DNA of 64,000 nucleotides from Bradyrhizobium ivorense (GCF_900696085.1 NZ_CAADFC020000033.1:310001-374000); one strand, 5' to 3'. Positions 42,787 to 53,616 are shown, numbered from the stretch's first letter. Notes: generated from the letters alone by a model not told the origin. Numbers and translations are program-made.

Positions 42787-44118
42787 ATGCCAGCATCTTC
42801 CGTGAGCGCCCCGATCGTGATCGCAGCGGTGGCGCTGACGCTCTCGTCCGTAGCATCGGCGCAACAGCTGCTGCCCAGCCCCGTAGAACCACGGCCTGCT
42901 AAGCCGCGGCCGGTGGCGGCCTCGCCGCGTGCGGCGTCCTGCCACAACGGCCAGAGTTTTGACCGCTTCCTCGCCGAGCTGAAGCAGAAGGCGGTGGCCG
43001 CCGGCGTCTCGCAAGCCACTATGGCGGAGGCCGCGCCGTACCTGATCTACGACCAGGGCATCGTCAACCGCGACCGCGGCCAGCGCGTGTTCGGCCAGAT
43101 CTTCACGGTGTTCGCCGGACGCATGGCCGCGAACTACCGGATGCAGCAGGGCCAGCAATACATCAAGACCTACGCCGCCGCATTCGCGCGCGCCGAGAAG
43201 GAGTATGGCGTGCCGCCGGCGGTGATCGCCGCGTTCTGGGGACTGGAGAGCGACTTCGGCGTCCAGATGGGCAATCTGCCGACGCTGAAATCGCTGGTGT
43301 CGCTGGCCTATGATTGCCGCCGCTCCGAGATGTTCCAGGCCGAGACCATCGCAGCGCTGAAGATCATCGATCGCGGCGACCTTTCGCCCGAGGAGATGAT
43401 CGGCTCCTGGGCCGGCGAGCTCGGCCAGACGCAATTCTTGCCGACGCACTATTTCAACTATGCGGTCGACTACGACGGCGACGGCCATCGCAATCTGCTC
43501 GCCAGCGGCCCCGACGTGATCGGCTCGACCGCGAACTACATCGCCAATGGCTTGAAGTGGCGGCGCGGCGAGCCGTGGCTGCAGGAGGTGCGGGTGCCGC
43601 AGGCGGCCAACTTTCCGTGGGACCAGGCCGACCTGACCATCAAGCTGCCGCGCTCGAAATGGGCCGCACTCGGCGTGACCATGACCGACGGCAAGCCGTT
43701 GCCGAACGACGAGATGCCGACCTCGCTGCTGCTGCCGATGGGCCGGCTGGGACCGGCGTTCCTCGCCTACGCGAATTTCGCCGCCTACACCGAATGGAAT
43801 AACTCGCTGATCTATTCGACCACCGCCGGCTATCTCGCCGGCCGCATCGCCGGCGCCCCGCCGATGCAGAAGCCGCACGCACCGGTGGCGCAGCTGCCGT
43901 TCAATGAGATCAAGGAACTGCAGGGCCTTCTGGTGCGCGCCGGCTACGACGTCGGCAAGGTCGACGGCGTGCTCGGCCAGGCGAGCCGCAGCGCCGTGAA
44001 GGCGATGCAGATCAAGTATGGCCTGCCGGCGGATTCCTGGCCGACCGCGGAGCTCCTGGCCCGCATGCGCGGCCCGCGCACGCCGCCGGCCGAGGCCGCG
44101 ATGCCAGGGTTGCGGTAG
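42787..44118 (+). CDS. MltB-like lytic murein transglycosylase
   Basis: A 443-residue lytic transglycosylase. A signal peptide (about residues 8-27, ending ASAQQ) is followed by the MltB-type domain with the catalytic Glu in AAFWGLESDFGVQMGN, plus YDCRRSEMF and SWAGELGQTQFLPTHYF segments. The C-terminus carries a peptidoglycan-binding domain (KELQGLLVRAGYDVGKVDGVLGQASRSAVKAMQ). It cuts glycan strands to 1,6-anhydromuropeptides in the periplasm. A GTG at 42778 could be the start instead. Confidence 0.93.
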   Translation: MPASSVSAPIVIAAVALTLSSVASAQQLLPSPVEPRPAKPRPVAASPRAASCHNGQSFDRFLAELKQKAVAAGVSQATMAEAAPYLIYDQGIVNRDRGQRVFGQIFTVFAGRMAANYRMQQGQQYIKTYAAAFARAEKEYGVPPAVIAAFWGLESDFGVQMGNLPTLKSLVSLAYDCRRSEMFQAETIAALKIIDRGDLSPEEMIGSWAGELGQTQFLPTHYFNYAVDYDGDGHRNLLASGPDVIGSTANYIANGLKWRRGEPWLQEVRVPQAANFPWDQADLTIKLPRSKWAALGVTMTDGKPLPNDEMPTSLLLPMGRLGPAFLAYANFAAYTEWNNSLIYSTTAGYLAGRIAGAPPMQKPHAPVAQLPFNEIKELQGLLVRAGYDVGKVDGVLGQASRSAVKAMQIKYGLPADSWPTAELLARMRGPRTPPAEAAMPGLR

Positions 44119-44152
44119 GCTCCAGTCCGCCGCGCACCACCACCTTATCTCC

Positions 44153-44257
44153 GTCACCCTGAGGTGGCCGCTTCTTCAGCGGCCCTCGAAGGGTCGACGG
44201 CCACCAGCCGGGCCGTGCATCCTTCGAGGCTCGCAAGGGCTCGCACCTCAGGATGAC
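44153..44257. repeat. Family E palindromic repeat, copy 2
   Basis: Starts GTCACCCTGAGGTGGC and ends CTCGCACCTCAGGATGAC, the clearest inverted termini of this family, with CCCTCGAAGGGTCG and CATCCTTCGAGGCTCGC inside. Confidence 0.88.
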
Positions 44258-44392
44258 GGGGCTAAGAATGGGGCCCGCGGCAGAATATTTGACCAAGTGT
44301 TACAGCCTCGCGCAGTTGTATTCATCCCCCGGCCGCCCCATGTGCAGCATCGCCGTTCGGCACATCCGACCTCCACAGCGCGAGAGCATCAC

Positions 44393-44896
44393 ATGTCCTT
44401 TCATGACGCCGTCGTCCCCGCCTACCTGCAAATCCTCAACAGCCTGACCGGGCTGCTGACCAAGGCCGAAGCGCATTGCGAGGCCAAGAAGATCCAGCCC
44501 GAGGTGCTGCTGGGCGCGCGGCTCTATCCCGACATGCTGCCGCTGACCAAGCAGGTGCAGCTGGTCTGCGATCACGCCGCACGCGGCTGCGCGCGGCTGA
44601 CGCACAGCGACGTACCGTCGACGCCCGACACCGAGAAGAGCTTTGCCGAATTGAAGCAGCGGCTGGCGAAGACCATCGACTATGTGAAGTCGTTCAAGCC
44701 CGAACAGTTCGACGGCGCCGATGCCAAGGACGTCACCTTCCCGGTCGGCCCCGAGCGCACCATGACGCTGAAGGGCCAGCAATTCCTCTCGGCGTTCTCG
44801 TTCCCGAACTTCTACTTCCACGCCGTGACCGCGCACGGCATTTTGCGCCACAACGGCGTCGAGATCGGCAAACGCGATTTCCTCGGCGTGAGCTGA
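44393..44896 (+). CDS. DUF1993 protein
   Basis: A 167-residue protein of the DUF1993 (DinB-like fold) family. Segments EVLLGARLYPDMLPLTKQVQ and FSFPNFYFHAVTAHGILRHNGVEIGKRDFL are characteristic. DinB-like folds often bind metal through three His; here His residues are at HAVTAHGILRH. Function is not known. The start is set at MSFHDAVV because the frame upstream is repeat DNA. No clear ribosome binding site is seen. Confidence 0.85.
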   Translation: MSFHDAVVPAYLQILNSLTGLLTKAEAHCEAKKIQPEVLLGARLYPDMLPLTKQVQLVCDHAARGCARLTHSDVPSTPDTEKSFAELKQRLAKTIDYVKSFKPEQFDGADAKDVTFPVGPERTMTLKGQQFLSAFSFPNFYFHAVTAHGILRHNGVEIGKRDFLGVS

Positions 44897-44996
44897 CGCG
44901 AAGGGCGCGTCAAATTCCCCGCCGCGGGATTTTCGTCTCACGCACAATGCCGTGCTACTGCTCCCTGACAACAACAAGACGTCAGGGAGCACGCTT

Positions 44997-45944
44997 ATGT
45001 CCGCCACGACCCACGCGCCGAAATCCGTCGATCCCGCGGCTTCGCTGCACGCGGAATCGCTCGGGCAGGCCAAGAGCCACGGCCGCCTCGCCGGCCGGCG
45101 CATCATCGTGGTCGGCGCGGGACAGCGCTCAACCGTCGACGAAGAACCGCCGATCGGCAACGGCCGCGCCATGAGCGTGCTGTTCGCGCGCGAGGGCGCT
45201 TCCGTCGCGTGCATCGACATCAACAAGGAGGCCGCCGACGACACCGTCGCGCAGATCACGCGCGAAGGCGGCAAGGCCTTCACCGACGTGGTCGACGTCT
45301 CCGACGTCGCGCAGATCGCACCGGCAGTCGCGCGCTGTGTGCAAAAGCTCGGCGGGCTCGACGGGCTGGCGCTCAATGTCGGCATCTCCTGCGGGCTGTC
45401 GCTGCCGAAGATGACTGCCGAGGCCTGGGATCGCGACTACGCCGTCAATGTGCGCAGCCACATGCTGTTCGCGCAGCAGGCGCTCGCGGTGATGGCGCCG
45501 GGCGGCGCGATCATCCTGATCTCCTCGATGGCGAGCCAGCGCGCCGGCGGCCGCAATCCGGCCTATGAATCCTCCAAGGCGGCGCAGATCGCGCTGGGGC
45601 GGGCGATCGCGCGGGCCGGCGAAGAGAAAGGCATTCGCTGCAATGTGATCGCGCCCGGCTTCATGGATACGCCGATGGGCCGCGACGCCAGCCGCCGGCG
45701 TTCCGACCGCGCCGTGACAGTGCCTTTCGGCCGCCAGGGCACCGGCTGGGAGGTCGGCTATGCTGCGCTGTTCCTGATCTCGAATGAATCTTCCTACGTC
45801 AACGCACACCCTGTTCCTCGATGCCGGCCACATGGCTGGCATCGTGCGCGGCTAGCCTGCATTAGGCGAATGCCTCGGCCATTGCGCTTGCCGCTGCAAT
45901 GCACAAGTCTCCTTCATCAATCACATCCTGGAACCTTCCGATGA
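44997..45944 (+). CDS. SDR-family oxidoreductase with C-terminal frameshift
   Basis: A short-chain dehydrogenase/reductase. The catalytic Ser-Tyr-Lys is SSMASQ with YESSK, and NVG and GFMDTP are conserved segments. The glycine-rich NAD(P) loop is stretched: GAGQRSTVDEEPPIGNGRA instead of the compact GXXXGXG. Near 45803-45810 the frame shifts: the expected end TLFLDAGHMAGIVRG is encoded in the +1 frame directly after YVNA and stops at 45855. As read, the protein continues in the wrong frame and its TGA overlaps the ATG of the next gene. The best explanation is a 2-base deletion, in the strain or in the sequence read. Confidence 0.82.
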   Translation: MSATTHAPKSVDPAASLHAESLGQAKSHGRLAGRRIIVVGAGQRSTVDEEPPIGNGRAMSVLFAREGASVACIDINKEAADDTVAQITREGGKAFTDVVDVSDVAQIAPAVARCVQKLGGLDGLALNVGISCGLSLPKMTAEAWDRDYAVNVRSHMLFAQQALAVMAPGGAIILISSMASQRAGGRNPAYESSKAAQIALGRAIARAGEEKGIRCNVIAPGFMDTPMGRDASRRRSDRAVTVPFGRQGTGWEVGYAALFLISNESSYVNAHPVPRCRPHGWHRARLACIRRMPRPLRLPLQCTSLLHQSHPGTFR

Positions 45945-47044
45945 GCCAACCGACCAAACTCCTCGAGCCCTACAAGCTTGGCGCGCTGACGCTGCCGAAC
46001 CGCCTGGTGATGGCGCCCTTGACGCGCAACCGCGCCGAGCCCGGCAGCTTCGTGCCGAGCCCGCTCGCGGTGGACTATTACGGCCAGCGCGCCTCCGCCG
46101 GCCTGCTCGTCACCGAAGCGAGCCAGGTCTCGCAGCAGGGCCAGGGTTATCAGGACACGCCCGGCATCTATTCCAAGGAGCAGGTCGCGGGCTGGCGCAA
46201 GGTCACCGACCGCGTGCATGAGCGCGGCGGCCGCATCTTCATCCAGCTCTGGCATGTCGGCCGCATCTCGCACACCTCGCTGCAGCCGGGCGGCGGCAAG
46301 CCGGTGGCGCCGAGCGCGATCCGCGCCAAGGGCAAGACCTTCGTGAACGGCACCTTCACCGAAATCTCCGAGCCGCGCGCGCTGGAGCTGTCGGAAATTC
46401 CCGGGATCATCGACGACTTCAAGCGCGGCACCGCGAACGCGCTGGCCGCCGGCTTCGACGGCGTCGAGATTCATGGTGCCAACGGCTATCTGCTCGACCA
46501 GTTTGCCCGCGACGGCGCCAACCAGCGCACCGACGCCTATGGCGGATCGATCGAGAACCGCGCGAGGCTGATGCTGGAAGTATCAAAGGCGGTCGCGACC
46601 GAGGCCGGCGCCGAACGGACCGGCATCCGCATCTCGCCGGTGACGCCGGCCAACGACATCACCGACTCCAACCCGCAGCCGCTGTTCGACCATATCGTCG
46701 ACCAGCTCAATGCGCTGAAGCTGACCTACATCCACGTCATCGAGGGCGCCACCGGCGGCCCGCGCGACATCGCACCGTTCGACTACGCGAGCTTGCGCAA
46801 GCGTTTCAAGCAGGCCTATGTCGCCAATAACGGCTACGACTTTGCGCTGGCAGAAAAGGTGCTGGAGCAAGGCGCGGCCGACCTGATCGCGTTCGGCAAG
46901 CCGTTCATCTCCAATCCGGATCTGGTCGAGCGTCTCAGGGCCGGTGCCCCGCTCAACGAGTGGGACAAGGCGACCTTCTACGGCGGCGGCGCCAAGGGCT
47001 ATACGGACTATCCGACGCTGAAGGCGAAGGAAGCGGCGGAGTAA
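45941..47044 (+). CDS. Old Yellow Enzyme-family alkene reductase
   Basis: A 367-residue FMN-dependent ene-reductase of the NemA/Old Yellow Enzyme family. The FMN and substrate site includes LVMAPLTRNRAE, the pair FIQLWHVGRISH, HGANGYLLDQFARDGANQR and the C-terminal GAADLIAFGKPFISNPDL. Such enzymes reduce activated C=C bonds of enones or nitro compounds with NADPH. The start MSQPTKLLEP has weak GGAACC upstream. It is closely preceded by the SDR gene. Confidence 0.94.
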   Translation: MSQPTKLLEPYKLGALTLPNRLVMAPLTRNRAEPGSFVPSPLAVDYYGQRASAGLLVTEASQVSQQGQGYQDTPGIYSKEQVAGWRKVTDRVHERGGRIFIQLWHVGRISHTSLQPGGGKPVAPSAIRAKGKTFVNGTFTEISEPRALELSEIPGIIDDFKRGTANALAAGFDGVEIHGANGYLLDQFARDGANQRTDAYGGSIENRARLMLEVSKAVATEAGAERTGIRISPVTPANDITDSNPQPLFDHIVDQLNALKLTYIHVIEGATGGPRDIAPFDYASLRKRFKQAYVANNGYDFALAEKVLEQGAADLIAFGKPFISNPDLVERLRAGAPLNEWDKATFYGGGAKGYTDYPTLKAKEAAE

Positions 47045-47055
47045 GGTACGCTGCG

Positions 47056-47218
47056 CTCTCGCCCCGCTCTTGCGGGGTCGAGACGAGCGAAGCTCGCTCT
47101 TAGAGGGTTGGGGTGAGGGGCTGCTTCCACGAGCTGTGAACGAGGTGAGACCTGTACCCCCTCACCCGGATCGCATCTAATGATACGATCCGACCTCTCC
47201 CCGCAAGCGGGGCGAGGT
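47056..47218. repeat. Family A palindromic repeat, copy 4
   Basis: Has CTCGCCCCGCTCTTGCGGGG, AGGGTTGGGGTGAGGGG, CCCTCACCCGGATCGCAT and CTCTCCCCGCAAGCGGGGCG, with two added short inverted repeats, GAGACGAGCGAAGCTCGCTC and ATGATACGAT. It lies between two converging genes. Confidence 0.9.
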
Positions 47219-47229
47219 GAGAAAGAAAA

Positions 47230-47253
47230 AAGGCCGGGATCGCTCCCGGCCTT
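47230..47253 (-). terminator. Terminator of the glp operon
   Basis: AAGGCCGGGA and TCCCGGCCTT form a 10-bp stem with a TCGC loop; on the minus strand it is followed by TTTTT. It is 33 bases beyond the glpV stop codon. Confidence 0.88.
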
Positions 47254-47286
47254 CTCAGTTTCATGCAAGGCGTGGGCTGGTACGCC

Positions 47287-49068
47287 TTACTTCGCCTCGG
47301 CGCGCTTGGGCGGCGTTGCCGGCCACGACTTGATCAGGGTGTCGTAGTCGACCGTCTCGCCCTTCGGCTTCTCGTTCGCGAGCTTGCGTTGCGGCGCGAT
47401 GGTGCCGTCCTTTTCCGCCTTCTTGAACCAGAACTCGGCGGTCTCCTTCTTGTTCAGCTTCGGTCCGCAGGCGCCCTGCACACCGGACTTCTCAAGACGC
47501 TCCATCACCGAATCCTGGGCCGCGGCGAGCGCGTCCATCGCCTGCTGCGGCGTCTTGGTACCGGACGACGCATCGCCGATGTTCTGCCACCATAGCTGCG
47601 CCAGCTTCGGATAGTCGGGCACGTTGTTGCCGGTCGGGGTCCACTGCACGCGCGCGGGCGAGCGGTAGAACTCGATCAGGCCGCCGAGCTTCGGCGCACG
47701 CTCGGTGAACGACTTGTCCCAGATGTCGGATTCACGGATGAAGGTGAGACCGACATGGCTCTTCTTCAGGCTGACCGTCTTGGAGACGATGAACTGCAGA
47801 TAGAGCCAGGCCGCCTTGCGGCGATCGGCCGGGGTCGACTTCAACAGCGTCACGGAGCCGGCGTCCTGGTAGCCGAGCTTCATGCCTTCCTTCCAGTACG
47901 AGCCGTGCGGCGACGGCGCCATGCGCCACTTCGGCGTACCGTCGGCGTTCATCACGGCGATGCCGGGCTTCACCATGTCGGCGGTGAAGGCGGTGTACCA
48001 GAACATCTGCTGGGCGATGTTGCCCTGCGCCGGCACCGGGCCCGATTCCGAGAAGGTCATGCCCTGGGCCTGCGGCGGGGCATACTTCTTCAGCCAGTCG
48101 AGATATTTGGTGATCGAGTAGACCGCGGCCGGACCGTTGGTGTCGCCACCACGCTCGACCGAGGAGCCGACCGGGCGGCAGCCTTCCATGCGGATGCCCC
48201 ACTCGTCGACCGGCAGACCGTTCGGAATGCCCTTGTCGCCGTTACCGGCCATCGACAGCCAGGCGTCGGTGAAACGCCAGCCCAGCGACGGATCCTTCTT
48301 GCCATAGTCCATGTGGCCATAGACCTTGACGCCGTTGATCTCCTTGATGTCGTTGGTGAAGAACTCGGCGATGTCCTCATAGGCCGACCAGTTCACGGGC
48401 ACGCCGAGATCGTAGCCATACTTGGCCTTGAACTTGGCCTTGTACTCGGGATTGGTGAACCAGTCGTAGCGGAACCAGTAGAGGTTCGCGAACTGCTGGT
48501 CGGGCAGCTGATAGAGCTTGCCGTCCGGCGCGGTGCCGAACGACTTGCCGATGAAGTCGTTGACGTCGAGCATCGGATCGGTGACGTCCTTGCCCTCGCC
48601 GGACATGTAGTCCGAGAGCGCAATGGTCTGGTTGTAGCGGAAGTGGGTGCCGATCAGGTCGGAGTCGTTGATCCAGCCGTCATAGACGTTCTTGCCGGAC
48701 TGCATCTGGGTCTGCAGCTTCTCGACGACGTCACCTTCCTGGATGATGTCGTGCTTGAGCTTGATGCCGGTCAGCTCGGAGAACGCCTTGGCCAGCGTCT
48801 GCGACTCGTATTCGTGGGTCGTGATCGTCTCCGAGACGACGTTGATTTCCATGCCCTTGAAGGGCTCGGCCGCCTTGGCGAACCACTCCAGCTCCTTCTT
48901 CTGGTCGTCCTTCGACAGCGTCGAGGGCTGGAACTCGGCGATCCACTTCTGGATCACGGCATCGTCGGCGGCGCGGGCCGGCGCAGCCACCGCAAGCGAA
49001 GCCGCGATCAATGCGGCCGCGCTGGTCATAGTCAAAAGACTATCCTTCGTCGTTTTAAAATGTCGCAT
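47287..49068 (-). CDS. glpV: ABC transporter substrate-binding protein, glycerol type
   Basis: A 593-residue periplasmic binding protein with a signal peptide (LLTMTSAAALIAASLAVAA, cleavage near ARAAD). It is longer than usual family 1 binding proteins and matches in size and operon position the rhizobial GlpV, the glycerol receptor of GlpSTPQUV. Two adjacent ATGs are possible; the second (49068) is better spaced from GGAGG. It is the last gene of the operon and closes with a terminator. It probably binds glycerol and delivers it to the GlpPQ permeases. Confidence 0.9.
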   Translation of the reverse strand: MRHFKTTKDSLLTMTSAAALIAASLAVAAPARAADDAVIQKWIAEFQPSTLSKDDQKKELEWFAKAAEPFKGMEINVVSETITTHEYESQTLAKAFSELTGIKLKHDIIQEGDVVEKLQTQMQSGKNVYDGWINDSDLIGTHFRYNQTIALSDYMSGEGKDVTDPMLDVNDFIGKSFGTAPDGKLYQLPDQQFANLYWFRYDWFTNPEYKAKFKAKYGYDLGVPVNWSAYEDIAEFFTNDIKEINGVKVYGHMDYGKKDPSLGWRFTDAWLSMAGNGDKGIPNGLPVDEWGIRMEGCRPVGSSVERGGDTNGPAAVYSITKYLDWLKKYAPPQAQGMTFSESGPVPAQGNIAQQMFWYTAFTADMVKPGIAVMNADGTPKWRMAPSPHGSYWKEGMKLGYQDAGSVTLLKSTPADRRKAAWLYLQFIVSKTVSLKKSHVGLTFIRESDIWDKSFTERAPKLGGLIEFYRSPARVQWTPTGNNVPDYPKLAQLWWQNIGDASSGTKTPQQAMDALAAAQDSVMERLEKSGVQGACGPKLNKKETAEFWFKKAEKDGTIAPQRKLANEKPKGETVDYDTLIKSWPATPPKRAEAK

Positions 49069-49144
49069 CATGTTTCCTCCGGTTGCAGCGACAAACCAAA
49101 CCCCAGGCCCGGGTAGACCCCGGATCTGCTCTTCTTCGCTCGGG

Positions 49145-49471
49145 TCAGACGGTGCGAAAGATCGCCACGGCCGACAGAAGCGAAATCAGTGTTGCGAGCC
49201 ACAGGCTCGAGATTTCCACGCCCTCGCCGATCGGCAGGGTGAGGATCGGATCGGTGCCGACGAGGCCGATCCACACCAGGTGGATCACCGCCGCCAGCAC
49301 CAGCGAAATGAACAAACGATCGCCGCGCGTGGTCGGAATGCGCAGCACGCCGACGCGCTCGGCCTCGGGATAAACCGCCGCGAGCCAGGTCATCACGCCG
49401 AGCGTCGAGGCGAGCAGCGCGAAGAAGATCGCGGTCGGCAGCGTCCAGGCCATCCATGCAATGGATTCCAT
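49145..49471 (-). CDS. glpU: DUF2160 small membrane protein of glycerol transporter
   Basis: A 108-residue protein with three hydrophobic helices (about residues 7-30, 50-70 and 85-105), the DUF2160 family. In rhizobial glp operons it sits between GlpQ and GlpV, as here, and is thought to help the transporter, though its job is not known. The start MESIAWMAWTLP has TGGAGGGAGATGAG upstream, a strong site. Confidence 0.85.
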   Translation of the reverse strand: MESIAWMAWTLPTAIFFALLASTLGVMTWLAAVYPEAERVGVLRIPTTRGDRLFISLVLAAVIHLVWIGLVGTDPILTLPIGEGVEISSLWLATLISLLSAVAIFRTV

Positions 49472-49501
49472 GACTCATCTCCCTCCAGGTGACGCACTGC
49501 G

Positions 49502-49635
49502 CCCCCTCGCCCCGTCCTTCACGGGGAGAGGGTTGGGGTGAGGGGCTCTATCCACGCGGTCGATTCGCGGAGAGCCCCCCTCACCCGGATCGCATCTGCG
49601 ATGCGATCCGACCTCTCCCCGCAAGCGGGGCGAGG
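49502..49635. repeat. Family A palindromic repeat inside the glp operon, copy 5
   Basis: CCCTCGCCCCGTCCTTCACG, GAGGGTTGGGGTGAGGGG, CCCTCACCCGGATCGCAT and CTCTCCCCGCAAGCGGGGCG. It lies between glpQ and glpU within the operon, a long gap for an otherwise tightly packed gene set. Confidence 0.9.
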
Positions 49636-49670
49636 TGAAGTTCAGCATGCGGCTGGGCTTCGTCATGGTG

Positions 49671-50477
49671 CTACACCCGGCCGAGCGCGAAGCCGCGCGC
49701 GATATAGTTGCGGACAAACCAGATCACGAGCGCGCCCGGAATGATGGTGAGCACGCCGGCGGCGGCGAGCAGGCCCCAGTCCATGCCGGCGGCGGAGACC
49801 GTGCGCGTCATGATCGCCGCGATCGGCTTGGCCTGCACGGATGTGAGCGTGCGCGCCAACAGCAGCTCGACCCAGGAGAACATGAAGCAGAAGAACGCGG
49901 CGACGCCGATGCCGCTTGCGATCAAGGGCACCAGGATCTTGATGAAGAAGCGCGGGAACGAATAGCCGTCGAGGAAGGCGGTCTCGTCGATCTCGCGCGG
50001 CACGCCGGAGACGAAGCCTTCGAGGATCCACACCGCGAGCGGCACGTTGAAGATGCAGTGCGCGAGCGCGACCGCCCATGGCGTATCGAACAGGCCGATC
50101 GCCGAATAGAGGTTGAAGAACGGCAGCGCATAGACCGCGGCCGGCGCCATGCGGTTCGACAGCAGCCAGAAGAACAAATGCTTGTCGCCGAGGAAGCGGT
50201 AGCGCGAGAACGCATAGGCCGCAGGCAGCGCCACCGCGATCGAGATGATGGTGTTGAGCACGACATATTCGAGCGAGTTGATGTAGCCCGAATACCAGCT
50301 CTCGTCGGTGAAGATGCGCTTGTAGTGCTGCAGCGTCGGCGTGTGCGGCCACAGCGTCATGGTCGAGACGATCTCGGCGTTGGTCTTGAAGCTCATGTTG
50401 ACCAGCCAATAGATCGGCAGCAGCAGGAAGATCAAAAACAGCGCCATGATCAGGCGACGGCCGGGAATCGAGTGCAT
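49671..50477 (-). CDS. glpQ: ABC transporter permease, glycerol
   Basis: A 268-residue inner-membrane permease of the MalG type. Six hydrophobic segments and the EAA-type loop (ETAFLDGYSFPRFFIKILVPLI) that contacts the ATPases are present. The start at MHSIPGRRL is set by AAGGAAGGAG and overlaps the glpP stop codon by one base. It forms the channel with GlpP. Confidence 0.93.
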   Translation of the reverse strand: MHSIPGRRLIMALFLIFLLLPIYWLVNMSFKTNAEIVSTMTLWPHTPTLQHYKRIFTDESWYSGYINSLEYVVLNTIISIAVALPAAYAFSRYRFLGDKHLFFWLLSNRMAPAAVYALPFFNLYSAIGLFDTPWAVALAHCIFNVPLAVWILEGFVSGVPREIDETAFLDGYSFPRFFIKILVPLIASGIGVAAFFCFMFSWVELLLARTLTSVQAKPIAAIMTRTVSAAGMDWGLLAAAGVLTIIPGALVIWFVRNYIARGFALGRV

Positions 50478-51378
50478 CACGCCACTCCTTCCTTGGCCGG
50501 GCGCTCGGCACCGGCATTGGTCATCACGGTGTAGAACACCCAGCACACGATCAGGATGATCAAATTGTAGACCAGCGACAGCGCCGCAGCCTTGCCGAGG
50601 TCGAACTGGCCGAGCGCGATCTTGACGAGCTCGATCGAGATGAAGGTGGTCGAGTTGCCCGGACCGCCGCCGGTGACGACGAACGGCTCGGTGTAGATCA
50701 TGAAACTATCCATGAAGCGCAGCAGCACCGCGATCAGCAGCACGCGGTTCATCTTCGGCAATTGGATCGCCTTGAATACCGCCCAGCGCGAGGCGCCGTC
50801 GATCTGCGCCGCCTGGTAATAGGCCTCGGGGATCGACTTCAGCCCGGCGTAGCACAGCAGCGCGACCAGGCTGGTCCAGTGCCAGACGTCCATCACGATC
50901 ACCGTGATCCAGGCGTCGACGTCATTGGAGACGTAATTGTAGTCGAAGCCGAGGTGGTTCAGCACGTAGCCGAGCAGGCCGATATCGGGCCGGCCGAAGA
51001 TCTGCCAGATGGTGCCGACCACGTTCCACGGAATCAGCAGCGGCAGCGCGAGGATGACGAGGCAGGCGGCGACGGTCCAGCCCTCACGCGGCATCGACAG
51101 CGCAACGATGATGCCGAGCGGCACCTCGATGGCGAGGATCACCGCCGAGAAGAACAGGTTGCGGCCGAGCGAGGCCAGGAAGCGGCCGCCGAGATCGGTG
51201 GAGGGATCGAGCAGCTCCTTGAACCAGCCGACGCCGTTCCAGAAGAACTGGTTGTTGCCGAAGGTGTCCTGCATCGAATAGTTCACGACGGTCATCAGCG
51301 GGATCACCGCGGAGAACGCGACCACCAAAAACACCGGCAGCACCAGGAACCAGGCCTTCTGGTTGACGATCCTGTCCA

Positions 51379-51379
<1 letters not shown>
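50477..51379 (-). CDS. glpP: ABC transporter permease, glycerol
   Basis: A 300-residue permease of the MalF type, with hydrophobic helices and the EAA loop at PEAYYQAAQIDGASRWAVFKAIQLPKM. It partners GlpQ. The ATG at 51379 coincides with the last base of the glpT stop codon, so translation is coupled. Confidence 0.93.
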
Positions 51380-52464
<1,085 letters not shown>

Positions 52465-52476
52465 GAAGCATCTCCC

Positions 52477-53616
52477 TCACTTGCTCTGCTTGATCGGCGC
52501 GTTCGCTTCACGCGAACCGCCGCGCACTTCGCTTGAAAACGCTGTTGCAGGCGACGCGACCAGGCGGTCGGACGCGTCGAACACGAAGATATTGTCGGGA
52601 TCGAGCGCGGCGTCCAGCATCTGCCCCGGCTCGTACTCGTGCACGCCGTGCAGCACCGCGACCCAATTCGATCCATGGACATGCAAATGCACAAAGCTCT
52701 CCGAGCCGGTGATCTCGGTCACCGTCACGGCGGCGGAGAATTTGTGGCGTCCCGCGGCGGCGCTGCCGACCTCGAGCTGATGCGCGCGAAAACCGACGCG
52801 GTAGGTGCCGTTGGGCAAATTGGCATAGAGGCCGGCCGCCGGGGCCTGCTCGCCGCCGCCGTAAGTCACCTGCCCGCCCTTCTTCTCGATGCCGATGATG
52901 TTGAGCGGCGGATCGGAGAACACCTGCGCGACCCGCAGCGTGTCGGGGTGGCGGTAGACCTTTGGCGTCGCGCCGACCTGCAGCGCCTTGCCCTCCCACA
53001 TGCACACGGTGTCGCCGCCGAGCAGCAGCGCTTCGGAGGGCTCGGTGGTGGCGTAGACGAAGATCGCCCCCGACGCCTCGAAGATGCGCGGCAGCTCGGT
53101 GCGCAATTCCTCGCGCAGCTTGTAGTCGAGATTGGCGAGCGGCTCGTCGAGCAGCACGAGGTCGGCGCCCTTGACCAGCGCCCGCGCGATCGCCGTGCGC
53201 TGCTGCTGGCCGCCGGAGAGTTGCAGCGGCGTGCGCTTCAGGAACGGCTCGAGCCGCAGCAGATGGGCGGCTTCCGCGACGCGCTGCTCGATCTCGGCGC
53301 GCGGCTTGCCCTGCACCCGCAGCGGCGAGGCGATGTTCTCGTAGACCGTCAGCGAGGGATAGTTGATGAACTGCTGGTAGACCATCGCAACCGAGCGCTG
53401 CCGCACGTCGGCGCCGGTGACGTCCTTGCCGTCGACCAGCACGCGCCCGGTGGCCGGCTTGTCGAGGCCGGCAAGCAGCCGCATGATCGAAGTCTTGCCC
53501 GACAGCGTCGGCCCGAGCAGCACGCTGAGCGTGCCACGCTCCAGCGTCAGCGAGACATCGCGGATGGTCGGAATGCCATCCACGGTCCGCGTGACGTTTT
53601 GCAGCGCGACGCTCAT
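52477..53616 (-). CDS. glpS: ABC transporter ATPase, glycerol
   Basis: A 379-residue MalK-type ATPase with Walker A GPTLSGKT (residues 35-42), an intact signature LSGGQQQR (133-140), Walker B LVLLDEPL and a C-terminal TOBE domain. The H-loop position reads YATTEPSEA, with Thr where most members have His (compare THDQTE in GlpT), so this subunit also departs from consensus. It overlaps glpD by 4 nt. Confidence 0.92.
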   Translation of the reverse strand: MSVALQNVTRTVDGIPTIRDVSLTLERGTLSVLLGPTLSGKTSIMRLLAGLDKPATGRVLVDGKDVTGADVRQRSVAMVYQQFINYPSLTVYENIASPLRVQGKPRAEIEQRVAEAAHLLRLEPFLKRTPLQLSGGQQQRTAIARALVKGADLVLLDEPLANLDYKLREELRTELPRIFEASGAIFVYATTEPSEALLLGGDTVCMWEGKALQVGATPKVYRHPDTLRVAQVFSDPPLNIIGIEKKGGQVTYGGGEQAPAAGLYANLPNGTYRVGFRAHQLEVGSAAAGRHKFSAAVTVTEITGSESFVHLHVHGSNWVAVLHGVHEYEPGQMLDAALDPDNIFVFDASDRLVASPATAFSSEVRGGSREANAPIKQSK

